Positions 1 to 9,459 of a stretch of DNA of 64,000 bases are shown here, piece by piece. The stretch is from an uncultured Bacilli bacterium. GTDB lineage: Bacteria; Bacillota_I; Bacilli_A; ML615J-28; CAG-698. The DNA lies in assembly GCA_934096585.1 (NCBI GenBank), contig CAKOMG010000005.1:62001-126000 (forward strand), given 5' to 3'. Each line of letters opens with the position of its first letter. Position 1 is the first letter of the stretch. Made by a program: the position numbers and the translations under genes. The notes under the pieces were generated by a model that was given only the letters and a program-made list of their open reading frames with translations, was not told where the DNA came from and ran no database searches.

Positions 1-3
1 TGC

Positions 4-1365
4 CTATCTTCTTTCAAGACAAACTACACACTCAACGTTTGCTGTTTGAGGAAACATATCAACAGGTTGAATACTTCTAATAATATATTCCTTTTGTAAA
101 TGGTTAATATTTTTAGCAAGTGTAGCAGGATTACATGAAACATAAATGATTTTTTTAACTTTTTTCTTTTTGAAGTAATTAATAATATTTAATTCTAATC
201 CCTTTCGTGGTGGATCAACAACAACTATATCAGGAGTAAACCCTTCTTCTTCAAATTGATATAGATGAGGTAATATATTGCCACTATAAAACTTAGCATT
301 TTTAATATTATTTATTTTCGCAAATCTATTGGCATCATTTATACCATCTTTATTAGTATCTATTCCTCTGACTTCTTTTGCACCATTAGCAAGATACATA
401 CCAATACTACCTATTCCACAATAACAATCAAGCACATTTTCATTACCAGTTAATCTACATGCCTTTTTAATTTCATCATACAATACTTCTGTTTGTTTTG
501 TATTAAGTTGGAAGAAAGCTTTAGGTGATATTTCAAATTTTAAACCACCTAAATTCCCCTCTATTGCATCTTTACCTTCAACATTGTTAACTTTTTCACC
601 AAATATTTCAATAGATTTTGGGTCAGAATTTACACTATAGTTAATTGAAGAAACTTTAATCTTTTTAAATAATAAAGGAAGTAATTTAATAATCTTTTTA
701 TCTTCTTTTAATAAAACAAATGTAACTTGAATATTTTTTTCATCAAATGCTCTTATTACAATATACTTTAAACTTCCCGTATGTGTTCTTGGATTATAAA
801 CATCAATATTTTCTTTAGACAAAAAATTTAATATTTCATCTCTTGTTTTAGTAATAATATCATTTTCAACTAAACACCTATCGATATAAACTAAATGATT
901 AGAATTACTTGCATACATTCCAACAACAACATTCTCACCATCATGTCTACATGGTAAACTTGATTTATTTCTATAATGCCATGGGTCAATGCTGCCAATA
1001 GTATCATTAAACTTAAGTTTTGTTAAGTCACCATCATAGTATCTTGAAAAAGATTCCATTACTAATTCTTTTTTAACTTGAAGTTGACCATCATATGACA
1101 AATGTTGGAGCTGACAACCTCCACATTTAGCATAGTAAGGGCAAAGAGGTTCAACTCTTTCTTCTGATTTTGCTTTAAATTTAGTAATTTCACCAATTGC
1201 ATATTTATCTTGAGTTTCTATAACTTTTACTTCTACTATTTCACCAGGTAATGCATTGTTTACAAAAATAGTTTGTTTTTTATAAAAACCAACGCCCTCC
1301 CCATTAATGCCTATTCTTTTAATTGTTAATAAAATTAAATCATTTATTTTTACTTGATTATTCAT
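4..1365 (-). CDS. rlmCD: 23S rRNA (uracil-5-)-methyltransferase, RlmCD/RumA family
   Basis: Full-length SAM-dependent RNA m5U methyltransferase (453 aa). An N-terminal TRAM-type RNA-binding segment (about residues 7-60) is followed by iron-sulfur ligand cysteines C75, C81 and C84 (CPYYAKCGGC) and a later Cys near 165. The methyltransferase core has the SAM loop DCYCGIGSIG, then VVVDPPRKGL, and the catalytic cysteine in YVSCNPATLAKN near residue 410. In Bacilli this family methylates U747 and/or U1939 of 23S rRNA, or acts on tRNA; which target applies here cannot be read from sequence. An AGGAGG site sits just upstream of the ATG. It is a stand-alone gene. Confidence 0.92.
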   Translation of the reverse strand: MNNQVKINDLILLTIKRIGINGEGVGFYKKQTIFVNNALPGEIVEVKVIETQDKYAIGEITKFKAKSEERVEPLCPYYAKCGGCQLQHLSYDGQLQVKKELVMESFSRYYDGDLTKLKFNDTIGSIDPWHYRNKSSLPCRHDGENVVVGMYASNSNHLVYIDRCLVENDIITKTRDEILNFLSKENIDVYNPRTHTGSLKYIVIRAFDEKNIQVTFVLLKEDKKIIKLLPLLFKKIKVSSINYSVNSDPKSIEIFGEKVNNVEGKDAIEGNLGGLKFEISPKAFFQLNTKQTEVLYDEIKKACRLTGNENVLDCYCGIGSIGMYLANGAKEVRGIDTNKDGINDANRFAKINNIKNAKFYSGNILPHLYQFEEEGFTPDIVVVDPPRKGLELNIINYFKKKKVKKIIYVSCNPATLAKNINHLQKEYIIRSIQPVDMFPQTANVECVVCLERR

Positions 1366-1493
1366 TCTTTCCTCCTACAAAGCTTTCTCTGCTACTAATG
1401 ATAAATCATCATAATATATAATAACATTTTATTACTTTTTTTTCAATACAATTCATTCAAATAAAAAATTTACTAAAGATATCTTTCCTATAT

Positions 1494-1518
1494 AAAAAAG
1501 CCTAGCATTAAGCTAGAC
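1494..1518 (-). terminator. Rho-independent terminator of the first NAGPA gene
   Basis: Stem GTCTAGC/GCTAGGC (7 bp, one G-U) with a TTAAT loop, followed on the minus strand by six T. It lies immediately after the stop codon of the gene at 1524-3491. Confidence 0.85.
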
Positions 1519-1523
1519 TCCTT

Positions 1524-3491
1524 TTAATAAAGCATGTTATTTATAATTTCGTTGATTAAATTTTCTTGTTCTTCCAAAATAAATGATGGACTAGTTTTAA
1601 TTTTAATTGGTTTTAATGTTATTTGTTGATTCTTATTTCCATCATCTAAATCAAATAAAATATTAAATTCAAAATTTTTCAAATCTCTCAAAGTCTCATA
1701 ATCTATTGGAAGAGCAATACTCTGGCTTATTGTATTATAAGTTTTATTACCAATCTTTACAGTAATACGTTTAATAGACTCATTATTTAAAATATTTAAA
1801 TTTAAAACATAAATATCAACACCATTCTTTTTATCTGTCCTTAAAGCCATTGTTAAATCAGTAGGTTTTAGATAAGCAGTATTAAAACTATGTTCTATCA
1901 TCAAATTAAACATTTGACCATCCACTTTTGCATAAATATGGGCTATATAATTTGAGTGAGGCTGTAAATTGTCAATTATAACTTTACCATTTACAATTTG
2001 TTTAGTTTCACCATTTACTATAACATATAAATCTTTATATTTTTCAAGCATTGTAAGCAATGCAACATTTAATGTAACAGTATCAGGCATTATATCTTCA
2101 ACTGTTATTGTTGCTTCAGGTGCTTCTGTCACAATTAAAATACAATTTCCATCGCTTCTTTCAGAAGCATCTGATGGCGAATTTGTTACATACCATGGAC
2201 AATCAAATTTATCCTTATAGGCAGAACTGATTACCCAATCTCCTTGTTTTCTAATTAGCATTGTTGAAGATCCACCACCATCAAGATTCCATGCATCAAC
2301 ACAACCATAATATGACATTAAAGCTGACATTTCACTTGCAGTAGCACCATACATTTTTTGTGATACTTGTCTACCATCAATGACAGTCATTACAATTGTT
2401 CCATCTTCTTTTTGGCCAATCATTGTTCTAGGGTGACGATAATTGTCATGACTTAAGCCAACTCCGTTTTCAATAAGTTGGAATGGAAATCCAATAAAGT
2501 TTTCAATACCATCTAAAGATGGATCAGTGAATTCATATTGTGCTCTGATTAAAACTCCTGTTTTAAGTAAATTAGTAATTTCATTATTATTAGATTTTAT
2601 GGCAAATTGTCCTGCTTTTAAAGTAACTTTACTAACAACATCACTAATTTCGCCTTTGCCATAAAATGAATTTTTTACTGATGTAACTGCAGCTTCTGCT
2701 TTTTCAACAAAATAAGCATCTGTAACTGTTATTTGATTCATATCTTGTTTAAAATTTTCAACTCTTGTATTGTAAAATAATGCAATTTCATTTTCTTTTG
2801 GTTCTTCATTAACAACATTAATTGCTATTTTTTTTATGATTTCTCCATTATTATCATAAATTGTTAAGACAGGTTGTGTTGTTAATTTATTAGTTTGAAA
2901 TAATTGTTTACCAGTTCCACTATTCCTAAATGCAAGCGTACTATACTCATTCCCATGATTATTAATTGATTTATAATACTCGCCATCAGAAATTGTTACA
3001 CCCGTTGATGCTTTACAAAAATCATTTATTCTAAAGAAATCACCATTTATAGCAGCAACAACTTTCCATCCTGGATGTTTAGCCTCATAATCTTCAGCCG
3101 CATTTCTTACTGTTGAAGTATTCCATAAAGATCCTTCTAATATTGCATAAGGAACTATTTTTGCATGTTCAGTACTAGATATTTCTAGTTTATTAACTTG
3201 TTGAGAATAAAACTTACCTATTTCTGCTTTACCGCCACCACCAAGCCCAGCTGCATTTCCAGTAATTTTATTAGCATCAAATGTAGCTAATTGTGAAAAA
3301 TCGCGCTGATATGTTATACCATATCCTAAATTTTTTGTATCAACTGTCTTTTCAACATAGTATCCACAATCATTAAATTCATAATAATTTTTTTCGTCCG
3401 CTTTAACACTAAAATCAGAAAAGCTTAAAATAGCAATAAAAATTATTATAAAGATATTTAAAGTATAAAATTTTTTAAATATGTTTTTCAT
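1524..3491 (-). CDS. Exported phosphodiester glycosidase (NAGPA) family protein, paralogue A
   Basis: A 655-aa exported protein. An N-terminal signal peptide (Lys-rich start, hydrophobic core to about residue 30, cleavage near VKA-DE) precedes a NAGPA-type domain. Recognition rests on the INGDFF motif near residue 149, a RTMIG/VIDGRQ block, and the hallmark NLDGGGSSTM segment near residue 405. The last ~200 residues look like a fibronectin-III-like module plus a beta-rich domain. The family includes the human 'uncovering enzyme', which removes GlcNAc from a GlcNAc-phosphodiester; bacterial members are thought to act on sugar phosphodiesters of surface polymers, but the substrate here is unknown. 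No LPXTG or lipobox is present. The ribosome site (AAAGGA) is unusually far, about 13 nt, from the ATG. First of three tandem paralogues, each with its own terminator. Confidence 0.82.
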   Translation of the reverse strand: MKNIFKKFYTLNIFIIIFIAILSFSDFSVKADEKNYYEFNDCGYYVEKTVDTKNLGYGITYQRDFSQLATFDANKITGNAAGLGGGGKAEIGKFYSQQVNKLEISSTEHAKIVPYAILEGSLWNTSTVRNAAEDYEAKHPGWKVVAAINGDFFRINDFCKASTGVTISDGEYYKSINNHGNEYSTLAFRNSGTGKQLFQTNKLTTQPVLTIYDNNGEIIKKIAINVVNEEPKENEIALFYNTRVENFKQDMNQITVTDAYFVEKAEAAVTSVKNSFYGKGEISDVVSKVTLKAGQFAIKSNNNEITNLLKTGVLIRAQYEFTDPSLDGIENFIGFPFQLIENGVGLSHDNYRHPRTMIGQKEDGTIVMTVIDGRQVSQKMYGATASEMSALMSYYGCVDAWNLDGGGSSTMLIRKQGDWVISSAYKDKFDCPWYVTNSPSDASERSDGNCILIVTEAPEATITVEDIMPDTVTLNVALLTMLEKYKDLYVIVNGETKQIVNGKVIIDNLQPHSNYIAHIYAKVDGQMFNLMIEHSFNTAYLKPTDLTMALRTDKKNGVDIYVLNLNILNNESIKRITVKIGNKTYNTISQSIALPIDYETLRDLKNFEFNILFDLDDGNKNQQITLKPIKIKTSPSFILEEQENLINEIINNMLY

Positions 3492-3565
3492 AAAATTAAT
3501 ACTTTCCTTTCTAACTATTATATTATATCATTATTTAATCATTTTATCAATTATTTCCATTTAAT

Positions 3566-3593
3566 GAAAAGAGTTTAGAATAAACTAAACTCT
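3566..3593 (-). terminator. Terminator of NAGPA paralogue B
   Basis: Stem GAGTTTAG/CTAAACTC with a 6-nt loop, followed by TTTTC on the minus strand; the 5' arm overlaps the TAG stop codon. Confidence 0.75.
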
Positions 3594-5567
3594 ATTTAAT
3601 AATTGAATTCAATAAATCATTTGTTTTAAGTACAAGTGCATCTAATACAATTATACTTGATTTTACACTAATTTCAAATGATGTTAATTCATCAGTATGT
3701 TCACCAGTTAAGTTTTCCGTATCATAAACAATTACAATTTTATAATCGTTGGTTAATAAAAGATTTAATTCATCTTCATTCAAAGTAATAGTACTATGTT
3801 TAATAATATATTCATTATCACCTATAACAAATTTTACACTCTTTAGACAATCATTGTTATTAAATGAAACTGATAATTGATAACTAATTACTTCGTTCTT
3901 AATTACGGAAGAATAATTAACATTTTTAATTGTTGCCATTTCTAAAGCAGTTTTATCTGTATATTTAGTAAATAAATAACAGTATTCTTCATTTATTTTT
4001 GCATAGATTGGAAATGAATAAATTTTTGAAGGATTTAAATTTGTTATTTCAATTGTTCCATTTTCAATTTGTTTCATTTCATCATCTTTTAAAATGTATA
4101 AATCTTTATATTTTCCTAATTCTTCAATATTTGTTATAGTTAAACTTAAAGTAGTTTCTGTCTTTTTTGTTGTTTTGAATCCTAATTCTGGAACTTTTGC
4201 AACCAATAATAAACAGTTAGCATCGCTTCTTTCAGCACCATCACTAGGTGAATTAACGACCCACCAATTTCCTGTTTTATCATCGTTAAAAGTTTGTGAT
4301 GGTTTAAATGTTTCTTGTCTACGTACAATTAGTGTTGACGATCCACCACCATCTAAATTCCATGCATTAACTAAACCATAATACTTAGCAAGAGCAGATA
4401 ATTCACATGATCCCATACCATGATATCCTTTTTTATACTGTCTACCATCAATAACAAACATCATAACAGTGCCATCGGCTTTAATGCCAATTACAGTTCT
4501 TGGACATCTAGTTTTAGTTTGAGTCACATTTCCTTCTCCATTTATAAAACTACCATTAACATAATATTGTGCTTGCGAACCAATAAAGTTTGTGCAACCT
4601 TCTGCTTCTTTAGAAGTATATTCTTTTTGCACTCTTACTATGGCCCCTTCTTTTAAATAGCCATTTACTTCTTGATTATTTGATTTAATGGCAAACTCTG
4701 GTTTACCTCCAGTAAAATCATATGTTCCATTCACAAATTCAGTTATTGCACCTTTACCATAAAAACTATTAATTTTTGTTGTTACAGCTTGAGTAGCATT
4801 TTTTACAACCCATGCGTTTGTTACTGATTGTGTACTCCAAAAGCTTAATTGATTAGATGATTTGCGTTGTAAGAAAAATAAATTTACTTCATTATCTTTT
4901 GGGTCAGTATTAATATTATTAATAAAAGTTTTATAAATTTGTGTATCATTTTCATCATAAATAGTTAAAGTATATTGCATACTTCTATCTTGAAGAGTAA
5001 ATAATTGATTTACAGTACCATCATTTTTAAATGCAATTGTTGGGTGGCCATTATGCGATGAATAATATTCTCCATCACCTACTGTTACACCTGTTGAACC
5101 AAATGGAACACTTGTATTAAAGAAATCTCCATTAATACCGCCAACAACGCGATAACCTGGATGATTTTTTTCATAATCTTGTGCTGCTAAAACAATTTTA
5201 CTAAGTTTCCAATCAGAACCACTAAGTACTGCATAAGGAACTATTTTTAAATCTTCATTAGTTTTAAATGATAACATATTAACCTGTTGAGAATAAGGAA
5301 CTCCAACTTCGATGTCTCCTCCCTTACCTGCACCAGATATTTGTCCTGATATAACACCTGATGATTTATTCTTGTATAAGACTTATCTCTAATATATTTA
5401 ATACCATATCCTAAATTATAATCATCTTCTCTTGAACCCACGTAATATGTAACTCCATCTGTTGTTATTGCATCAATTGGATCTGTTGCATATACATTTG
5501 TTACAAAAAAAGTAAAAGCAATAAAACTAAAAATTAATATACAAAAAATTCTTTTAAGGTTTTTCAT
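3592..5567 (-). pseudogene. NAGPA family protein, paralogue B, interrupted by a frameshift
   Basis: A second NAGPA paralogue split over two frames. The first frame (start ATG at 5567, GGAGG 5 nt upstream) gives a signal peptide and the YGIKYIRDKSYT segment, then runs into unrelated residues and stops at 5247. The other frame, read upstream of its first ATG at 5277, encodes KNKSSGVISGQISGAGKGG and PYSQQVN, matching paralogue A (ANKITGN, GGGGKAEIG, YSQQVN). The break is therefore near 5365-5390, a shift equivalent to losing one base or gaining two. The remainder is intact and keeps INGDFF, VIDGRQ and NLDGGGSST, with a C-terminal FN3-like region. No slippery heptamer is visible, so I read it as a recent pseudogene or a sequencing error, not programmed frameshifting. 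Confidence 0.75.
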
Positions 5568-5635
5568 ATTTTCCTCCACCTAATAATATTATATCATTTT
5601 TCAGAAGATTAGTAAACGTTTTTATCATTTTTATT

Positions 5636-5662
5636 TAAAAAAGCCAACTTATTTAGTTGGCT
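5636..5662 (-). terminator. Terminator of NAGPA paralogue C
   Basis: Perfect 7-bp stem AGCCAAC/GTTGGCT with a 7-nt loop followed by TTTTTT on the minus strand. Confidence 0.87.
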
Positions 5663-5669
5663 AATGGTT

Positions 5670-7748
5670 TTAATTTAAAATTGATTCCATATTTTTATTA
5701 TATTGATAATATAATGAATCTAGGAAAGTATAAGTATTATAATTCATCTTTAAAGGAACTAGAACACTCTTAGTGTGACCTTCATTTAAATCATACATTA
5801 TCTCGAACACAACATTTCCTAATGGATCTCCTTTAAAATCTGTAATTGTAATAGCATTTGATGATGACATTTTTGTAAATGTTTCGCCATTATCAAATGA
5901 CACTTTTAAAGAGGTTATAACTGATGCATCTGGATCATCCAGTGTTACAGAGATTTTTAAAGTTTTATCATCTCCTACTTCTATATTAGCTTTGGATATA
6001 GTAGGGTTAGTTTTTAAAGTTTTCACTGTTACAGTAGATAAAGATTCAATATAATCCTCACTATCTTTTATTTTAAACGAAAGTGTAACATTATATTCAG
6101 AATTTGATGCAAGACCATAAAACGTCATTTCATCAGCCGTTAATTCTCTTGAAGAATAATATCTACCTCCATCACTATTTCTTCCATTGACGTTAACATA
6201 TGTTTTTTCAACATTGCTTATATATCCATAATCTGAAACATTAACTTTAAGTGAAATACTAGAATTAGTTCTAGCTGTTACATTTGCCTCGTAATCAACA
6301 TCTCTAACAACGAAGAATAGTCCTCCACAAATTGATCTTTGATTACCATCTGCGGGAGTGGTTACAAAGTCAAATCCTCCTTTTTCATTTCTTAATACCA
6401 TGGTTACTGAACCACCGCCATCCATTTGAAAAGCTGTTTTAATTCCATAGCCTTTGCATAATGCATTAACTTCTTCGCCATATAATCCCCATAATGGTCT
6501 TGAATTTCCACCATTTGAAGAAATGAAATAAATAGTTCCATCTTCTGTTACACCTAAAACAGATCTTGGATATGGTCTAGAATTATAACTATTAGAAACG
6601 TTTTGGTCTTTGCCTTCATATCTTTGAAGAGTATGCCATCCGATTGCTGATTCGCATTGTTCCATTTCATCATCCAATTCATATTGAGCAACTACATAAC
6701 ATCCTTTTTTTAAAACATTCAACAATTCTTGATTAGTTGTTTCAATAGCAAACTGTTTTGCTTTAAGATTAACGCTTTTTTCTACTGATGTAATTGTTCC
6801 TTTTCCAAAGAAAGCATCAGTTGCAAAGCTTCCTTTAAATTTCCAATACTTAGAATTACTTACATATGTCTTATCTGCCGCTCCAATAACATATAAATCA
6901 TTATTCGAAGAAACAGGATATTCTTTTAACAATTTATTTTCACTTGGATTTTCAGATTTATAATCAGGATCTGTATTATTTGGATTATAAAAAGCATCTT
7001 CACTTTCAAAATAGTAAGCTGAATAAATAGAATATAAATATGTATAATCACCACTAGTTTTTTTGTTTTTAGAAAGTGGATTTAATTCAGTAATATCAAA
7101 CTTTTTTACAAAATTATTATTTTCATCATAAACATTTAATTTAAATCCAGATAATGAACGACTTCCATATACTAATTGATTTTCCGATCCACTATTTAAG
7201 AAGCCAGTCATGTTAGCTCCAGCTCTACCAAGAGCGTCCATAGTAAACCAATCTTCACCATCTGCTTTCATTCCATAATAAGGAGTATTATAGAAAACAT
7301 CTGATCCATTTGTTACTAAACCAGTTCCAAATGAAAAATAAAATTGATCTGAGCTAATACCTCCTATTACTTTCCAACCCGGATGATTGGCTTCATAATC
7401 TTCCGCTATTTTATCTAACGTAACTCTAGAAAAAGCGGTCGAAACTGAAGATGTAGGGTTACCAGCAGACCAAGTTACAGCTTTCATACCCTTGCTTGCA
7501 TCACTCTTTTGTGATAACATAAACACCTCTTGCTTATATTGTTCTGAACCTCTTGTTGTATAACCAAAATCTTTTGTGAAGTATGTGCCAGGACCTACTT
7601 GCTTATTTTCAATAACATTACTTGTATAATTATATTTACCATCATCAGTTACAAAAGTATCACCAGTTTTTGCATTAACGTTAACCGCAAAAGTTAAAAT
7701 ACTTATAAAAATAATTATAAATATTTTTACAATTTTTCTTGTTTTCAT
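5670..7748 (-). CDS. Exported phosphodiester glycosidase (NAGPA) family protein, paralogue C
   Basis: A 692-aa exported protein, the largest and most diverged of the three. The start is ATG 7748, 6 nt after an AAAGGTG site; an in-frame GTG further up lies ahead of that site. Signal peptide through about residue 28 (VNA-K). NAGPA signatures: GGISSDQF (where A and B have INGDFF), YPRSVLG, and QMDGGGSVTM in place of NLDGGGSSTM. An insertion of about 50 residues near 230-290 is absent from A and B. The C-terminal third carries two beta-sandwich-like modules. Probably processes a phosphodiester-linked glycan at the cell surface; the substrate is inferred only from the family. The altered catalytic-region motif suggests a different specificity or weakened activity. 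Confidence 0.78.
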   Translation of the reverse strand: MKTRKIVKIFIIIFISILTFAVNVNAKTGDTFVTDDGKYNYTSNVIENKQVGPGTYFTKDFGYTTRGSEQYKQEVFMLSQKSDASKGMKAVTWSAGNPTSSVSTAFSRVTLDKIAEDYEANHPGWKVIGGISSDQFYFSFGTGLVTNGSDVFYNTPYYGMKADGEDWFTMDALGRAGANMTGFLNSGSENQLVYGSRSLSGFKLNVYDENNNFVKKFDITELNPLSKNKKTSGDYTYLYSIYSAYYFESEDAFYNPNNTDPDYKSENPSENKLLKEYPVSSNNDLYVIGAADKTYVSNSKYWKFKGSFATDAFFGKGTITSVEKSVNLKAKQFAIETTNQELLNVLKKGCYVVAQYELDDEMEQCESAIGWHTLQRYEGKDQNVSNSYNSRPYPRSVLGVTEDGTIYFISSNGGNSRPLWGLYGEEVNALCKGYGIKTAFQMDGGGSVTMVLRNEKGGFDFVTTPADGNQRSICGGLFFVVRDVDYEANVTARTNSSISLKVNVSDYGYISNVEKTYVNVNGRNSDGGRYYSSRELTADEMTFYGLASNSEYNVTLSFKIKDSEDYIESLSTVTVKTLKTNPTISKANIEVGDDKTLKISVTLDDPDASVITSLKVSFDNGETFTKMSSSNAITITDFKGDPLGNVVFEIMYDLNEGHTKSVLVPLKMNYNTYTFLDSLYYQYNKNMESILN

Positions 7749-7810
7749 TTTATCACCTTTCACTATAATTCTATACTTAATTCTAACATAATTTAATTAA
7801 AAATTCAATA

Positions 7811-7845
7811 AAAAAACAAATATATCTTTAAATGGATATATTTGT
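7811..7845 (-). terminator. Terminator of the pdaA-like gene
   Basis: Perfect 11-bp stem ACAAATATATC/GATATATTTGT followed by a T-run on the minus strand; the 5' arm overlaps the end of the coding region. Confidence 0.8.
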
Positions 7846-8580
7846 TAATAAATTATATAAAGGTTTTATCTCATAGCCTTCTTGTCTTATTTTATCAATT
7901 ATTATTGGTAACGCTTCAGTGTTATCACTTGAAACTGTATGAAGTAAAATAATTGCGCCATTGTGCAAATTATTAATTACAGAATTTACACTCTTTTCAA
8001 CATTTCCTTGTTCATTAGTTTTCCAATCAACATAAGCAACTGACCAAAAAATTGTTGAATAGCCTAAGTTTTTAATCTTCACTAAACTTTCATGGTTAAA
8101 ATTACCAGCTGGAGGTCTAAAGAATTTATCCATTTCTTTTCCAGTAAGTTCATAGTATTTTTCTTCCACACTTCTTACTTCTTCTATTAATTCAGTATTT
8201 GAAAGTTTTGTAATGTTTTTATGATTCCATGTGTGGTTCCCAACAACATGATTTCTATTCGCAATTTCTTTTGTTAAATCAGAGAATCTTGTTAAAAAAT
8301 CACCAGTAAGAAAGAATGTTCCTGTAACATTTTTTTCATCTAATGTATCTAATATTTTAATTAAATTACCATTATCATAACCTGCATCAAACGTTAGGTA
8401 AACAATTTTTTCTTCACTACTCCCAACATAATATGTATTTGTATCTTCTATTTCTTCTTCATATGAACCAATATATGGTTGTTCATGACAGTTATTTCTT
8501 TTAAATCCCCATCCATACGATTTACTTAAGAACGGAACATTTAAAAAAAACAAAAAAGTACAAATAATGATTTTTTTCAT
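7828..8580 (-). CDS. pdaA: Polysaccharide deacetylase, PdaA-like (delta-lactam-type)
   Basis: A 250-aa exported NodB-homology (CE4) deacetylase. A signal peptide is followed by a YGWGFKRN...HEQP segment typical of PdaA-type proteins. Catalytic motifs: TFDAGYDNG (motif 1; the base Asp is present), GNHTWNH (metal ligands His and His), FFRPPAGNFN (motif 3), FWSVAYVDW (motif 4) and ILLHT (motif 5). PdaA removes acetyl groups from muramic acid so that muramic-delta-lactam can form in spore cortex. The first metal-binding Asp of the common TFDDG motif is replaced (TFDAG), as in other PdaA proteins. AAGGAG lies 6 nt before the ATG. Fits a spore-forming lineage; an alternative is a general peptidoglycan deacetylase. 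Confidence 0.82.
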   Translation of the reverse strand: MKKIIICTFLFFLNVPFLSKSYGWGFKRNNCHEQPYIGSYEEEIEDTNTYYVGSSEEKIVYLTFDAGYDNGNLIKILDTLDEKNVTGTFFLTGDFLTRFSDLTKEIANRNHVVGNHTWNHKNITKLSNTELIEEVRSVEEKYYELTGKEMDKFFRPPAGNFNHESLVKIKNLGYSTIFWSVAYVDWKTNEQGNVEKSVNSVINNLHNGAIILLHTVSSDNTEALPIIIDKIRQEGYEIKPLYNLLTNISI

Positions 8581-8600
8581 TTTTAACTCCTTTATCTATA

Positions 8601-9392
8601 TTATTCCCAAATTAAAGATTCTCCTTCATTCCTCTTTTTGTTAATTATTAATCCAAGAACAATTATATAATTCATTAAATAAATCCATAAAAAAGATATT
8701 GAAATCAAAGAAACTATTCCAAAATTAGGATTAATTTTTTCACAAATTTGAATAAAAATCAAAAATAAAACGAACATAAAATACAAAATGACACTAACAA
8801 TTAAAGCACCATACCAAGCTTTTTTAAACGACATAACAATTGGTGGTAAATAGATATATAATAAAACTATTAAAGAAAAAATTAGAAATATAGTTAAAAA
8901 CAAATCAAAAATAATGTATATTACTATGTTATGAAAATATTTATTTACCAAATAAAAAGCTCCTACTAATGAACAAATTTCAATAATGAAAATTAAAAAT
9001 AAAATCATGAACATCAAAAACGAAGTTAAGCGAATTGCAAAATAATTTCTCTTTTTTACTTTATCATAAATCATATCGCATACTTTATTATAACTGGCAA
9101 GTATTTTCGATGATGACCATATTAAGCTTATAAATATATAAGGAGTAAAACTATTTATGGTAAAAATAGAAAATAAATCCTTTAAATATTCATTATATAT
9201 TGGATTAATTATTTCTGTGATTTTTATAACAAGAACATTATCTTCAAACGTACTAAAATAATTATAAAATTGAATTATTACACTAAGCAAACTTATTAAT
9301 GCAATTATCACATAAAAAGATGTTGAAGCAGATATTATAGAAACTTCATATTTTTTTAAAACATAATTAATTTTTAATATTATTTTTTTCAT
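8601..9392 (-). CDS. YihY/BrkB family integral membrane protein
   Basis: Multi-pass membrane protein (263 aa from the chosen start) with about six hydrophobic segments and the family pattern of a charged N-terminus followed by SASTSFYVIIALISLLSV and a later SLIWSSSKILASYNKVCD block. The molecular role of the family is unsettled; it was once misannotated as RNase BN. An in-frame start at 9521 would overlap the end of the upstream peptidase and its terminator, so I prefer ATG 9392. No Shine-Dalgarno sequence precedes it, and a good -10 box ends only 6 nt upstream, so the mRNA may be leaderless. Confidence 0.75.
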   Translation of the reverse strand: MKKIILKINYVLKKYEVSIISASTSFYVIIALISLLSVIIQFYNYFSTFEDNVLVIKITEIINPIYNEYLKDLFSIFTINSFTPYIFISLIWSSSKILASYNKVCDMIYDKVKKRNYFAIRLTSFLMFMILFLIFIIEICSLVGAFYLVNKYFHNIVIYIIFDLFLTIFLIFSLIVLLYIYLPPIVMSFKKAWYGALIVSVILYFMFVLFLIFIQICEKINPNFGIVSLISISFLWIYLMNYIIVLGLIINKKRNEGESLIWE

Positions 9393-9398
9393 ATTATT

Positions 9399-9428
9399 AG
9401 TATAAGTAAAAAGAATTAAATAATACAA
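9399..9428 (-). promoter_or_regulatory. Promoter of the YihY/BrkB gene, placed for a leaderless transcript
   Basis: Minus-strand TTGTAT (9428-9423), an 18-nt spacer and TATACT (9404-9399). The expected transcription start falls at or next to the ATG at 9392. It lies just after the upstream terminator. Confidence 0.5.
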
Positions 9429-9430
9429 AT

Positions 9431-9458
9431 AAAAAACAAGTTTATCAATATAAACTTG
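9431..9458 (-). terminator. Terminator after ymfH
   Basis: Perfect 8-bp stem CAAGTTTA/TAAACTTG with a 6-nt loop and six T on the minus strand, directly after the stop codon at 9460. Confidence 0.85.
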
Positions 9459-9459
9459 C

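Noticed and set aside
5340..5400. Programmed ribosomal frameshift in NAGPA paralogue B
   Set aside because: No slippery heptamer, stimulatory hairpin or internal ribosome site is visible, and the two paralogues are not frameshifted.
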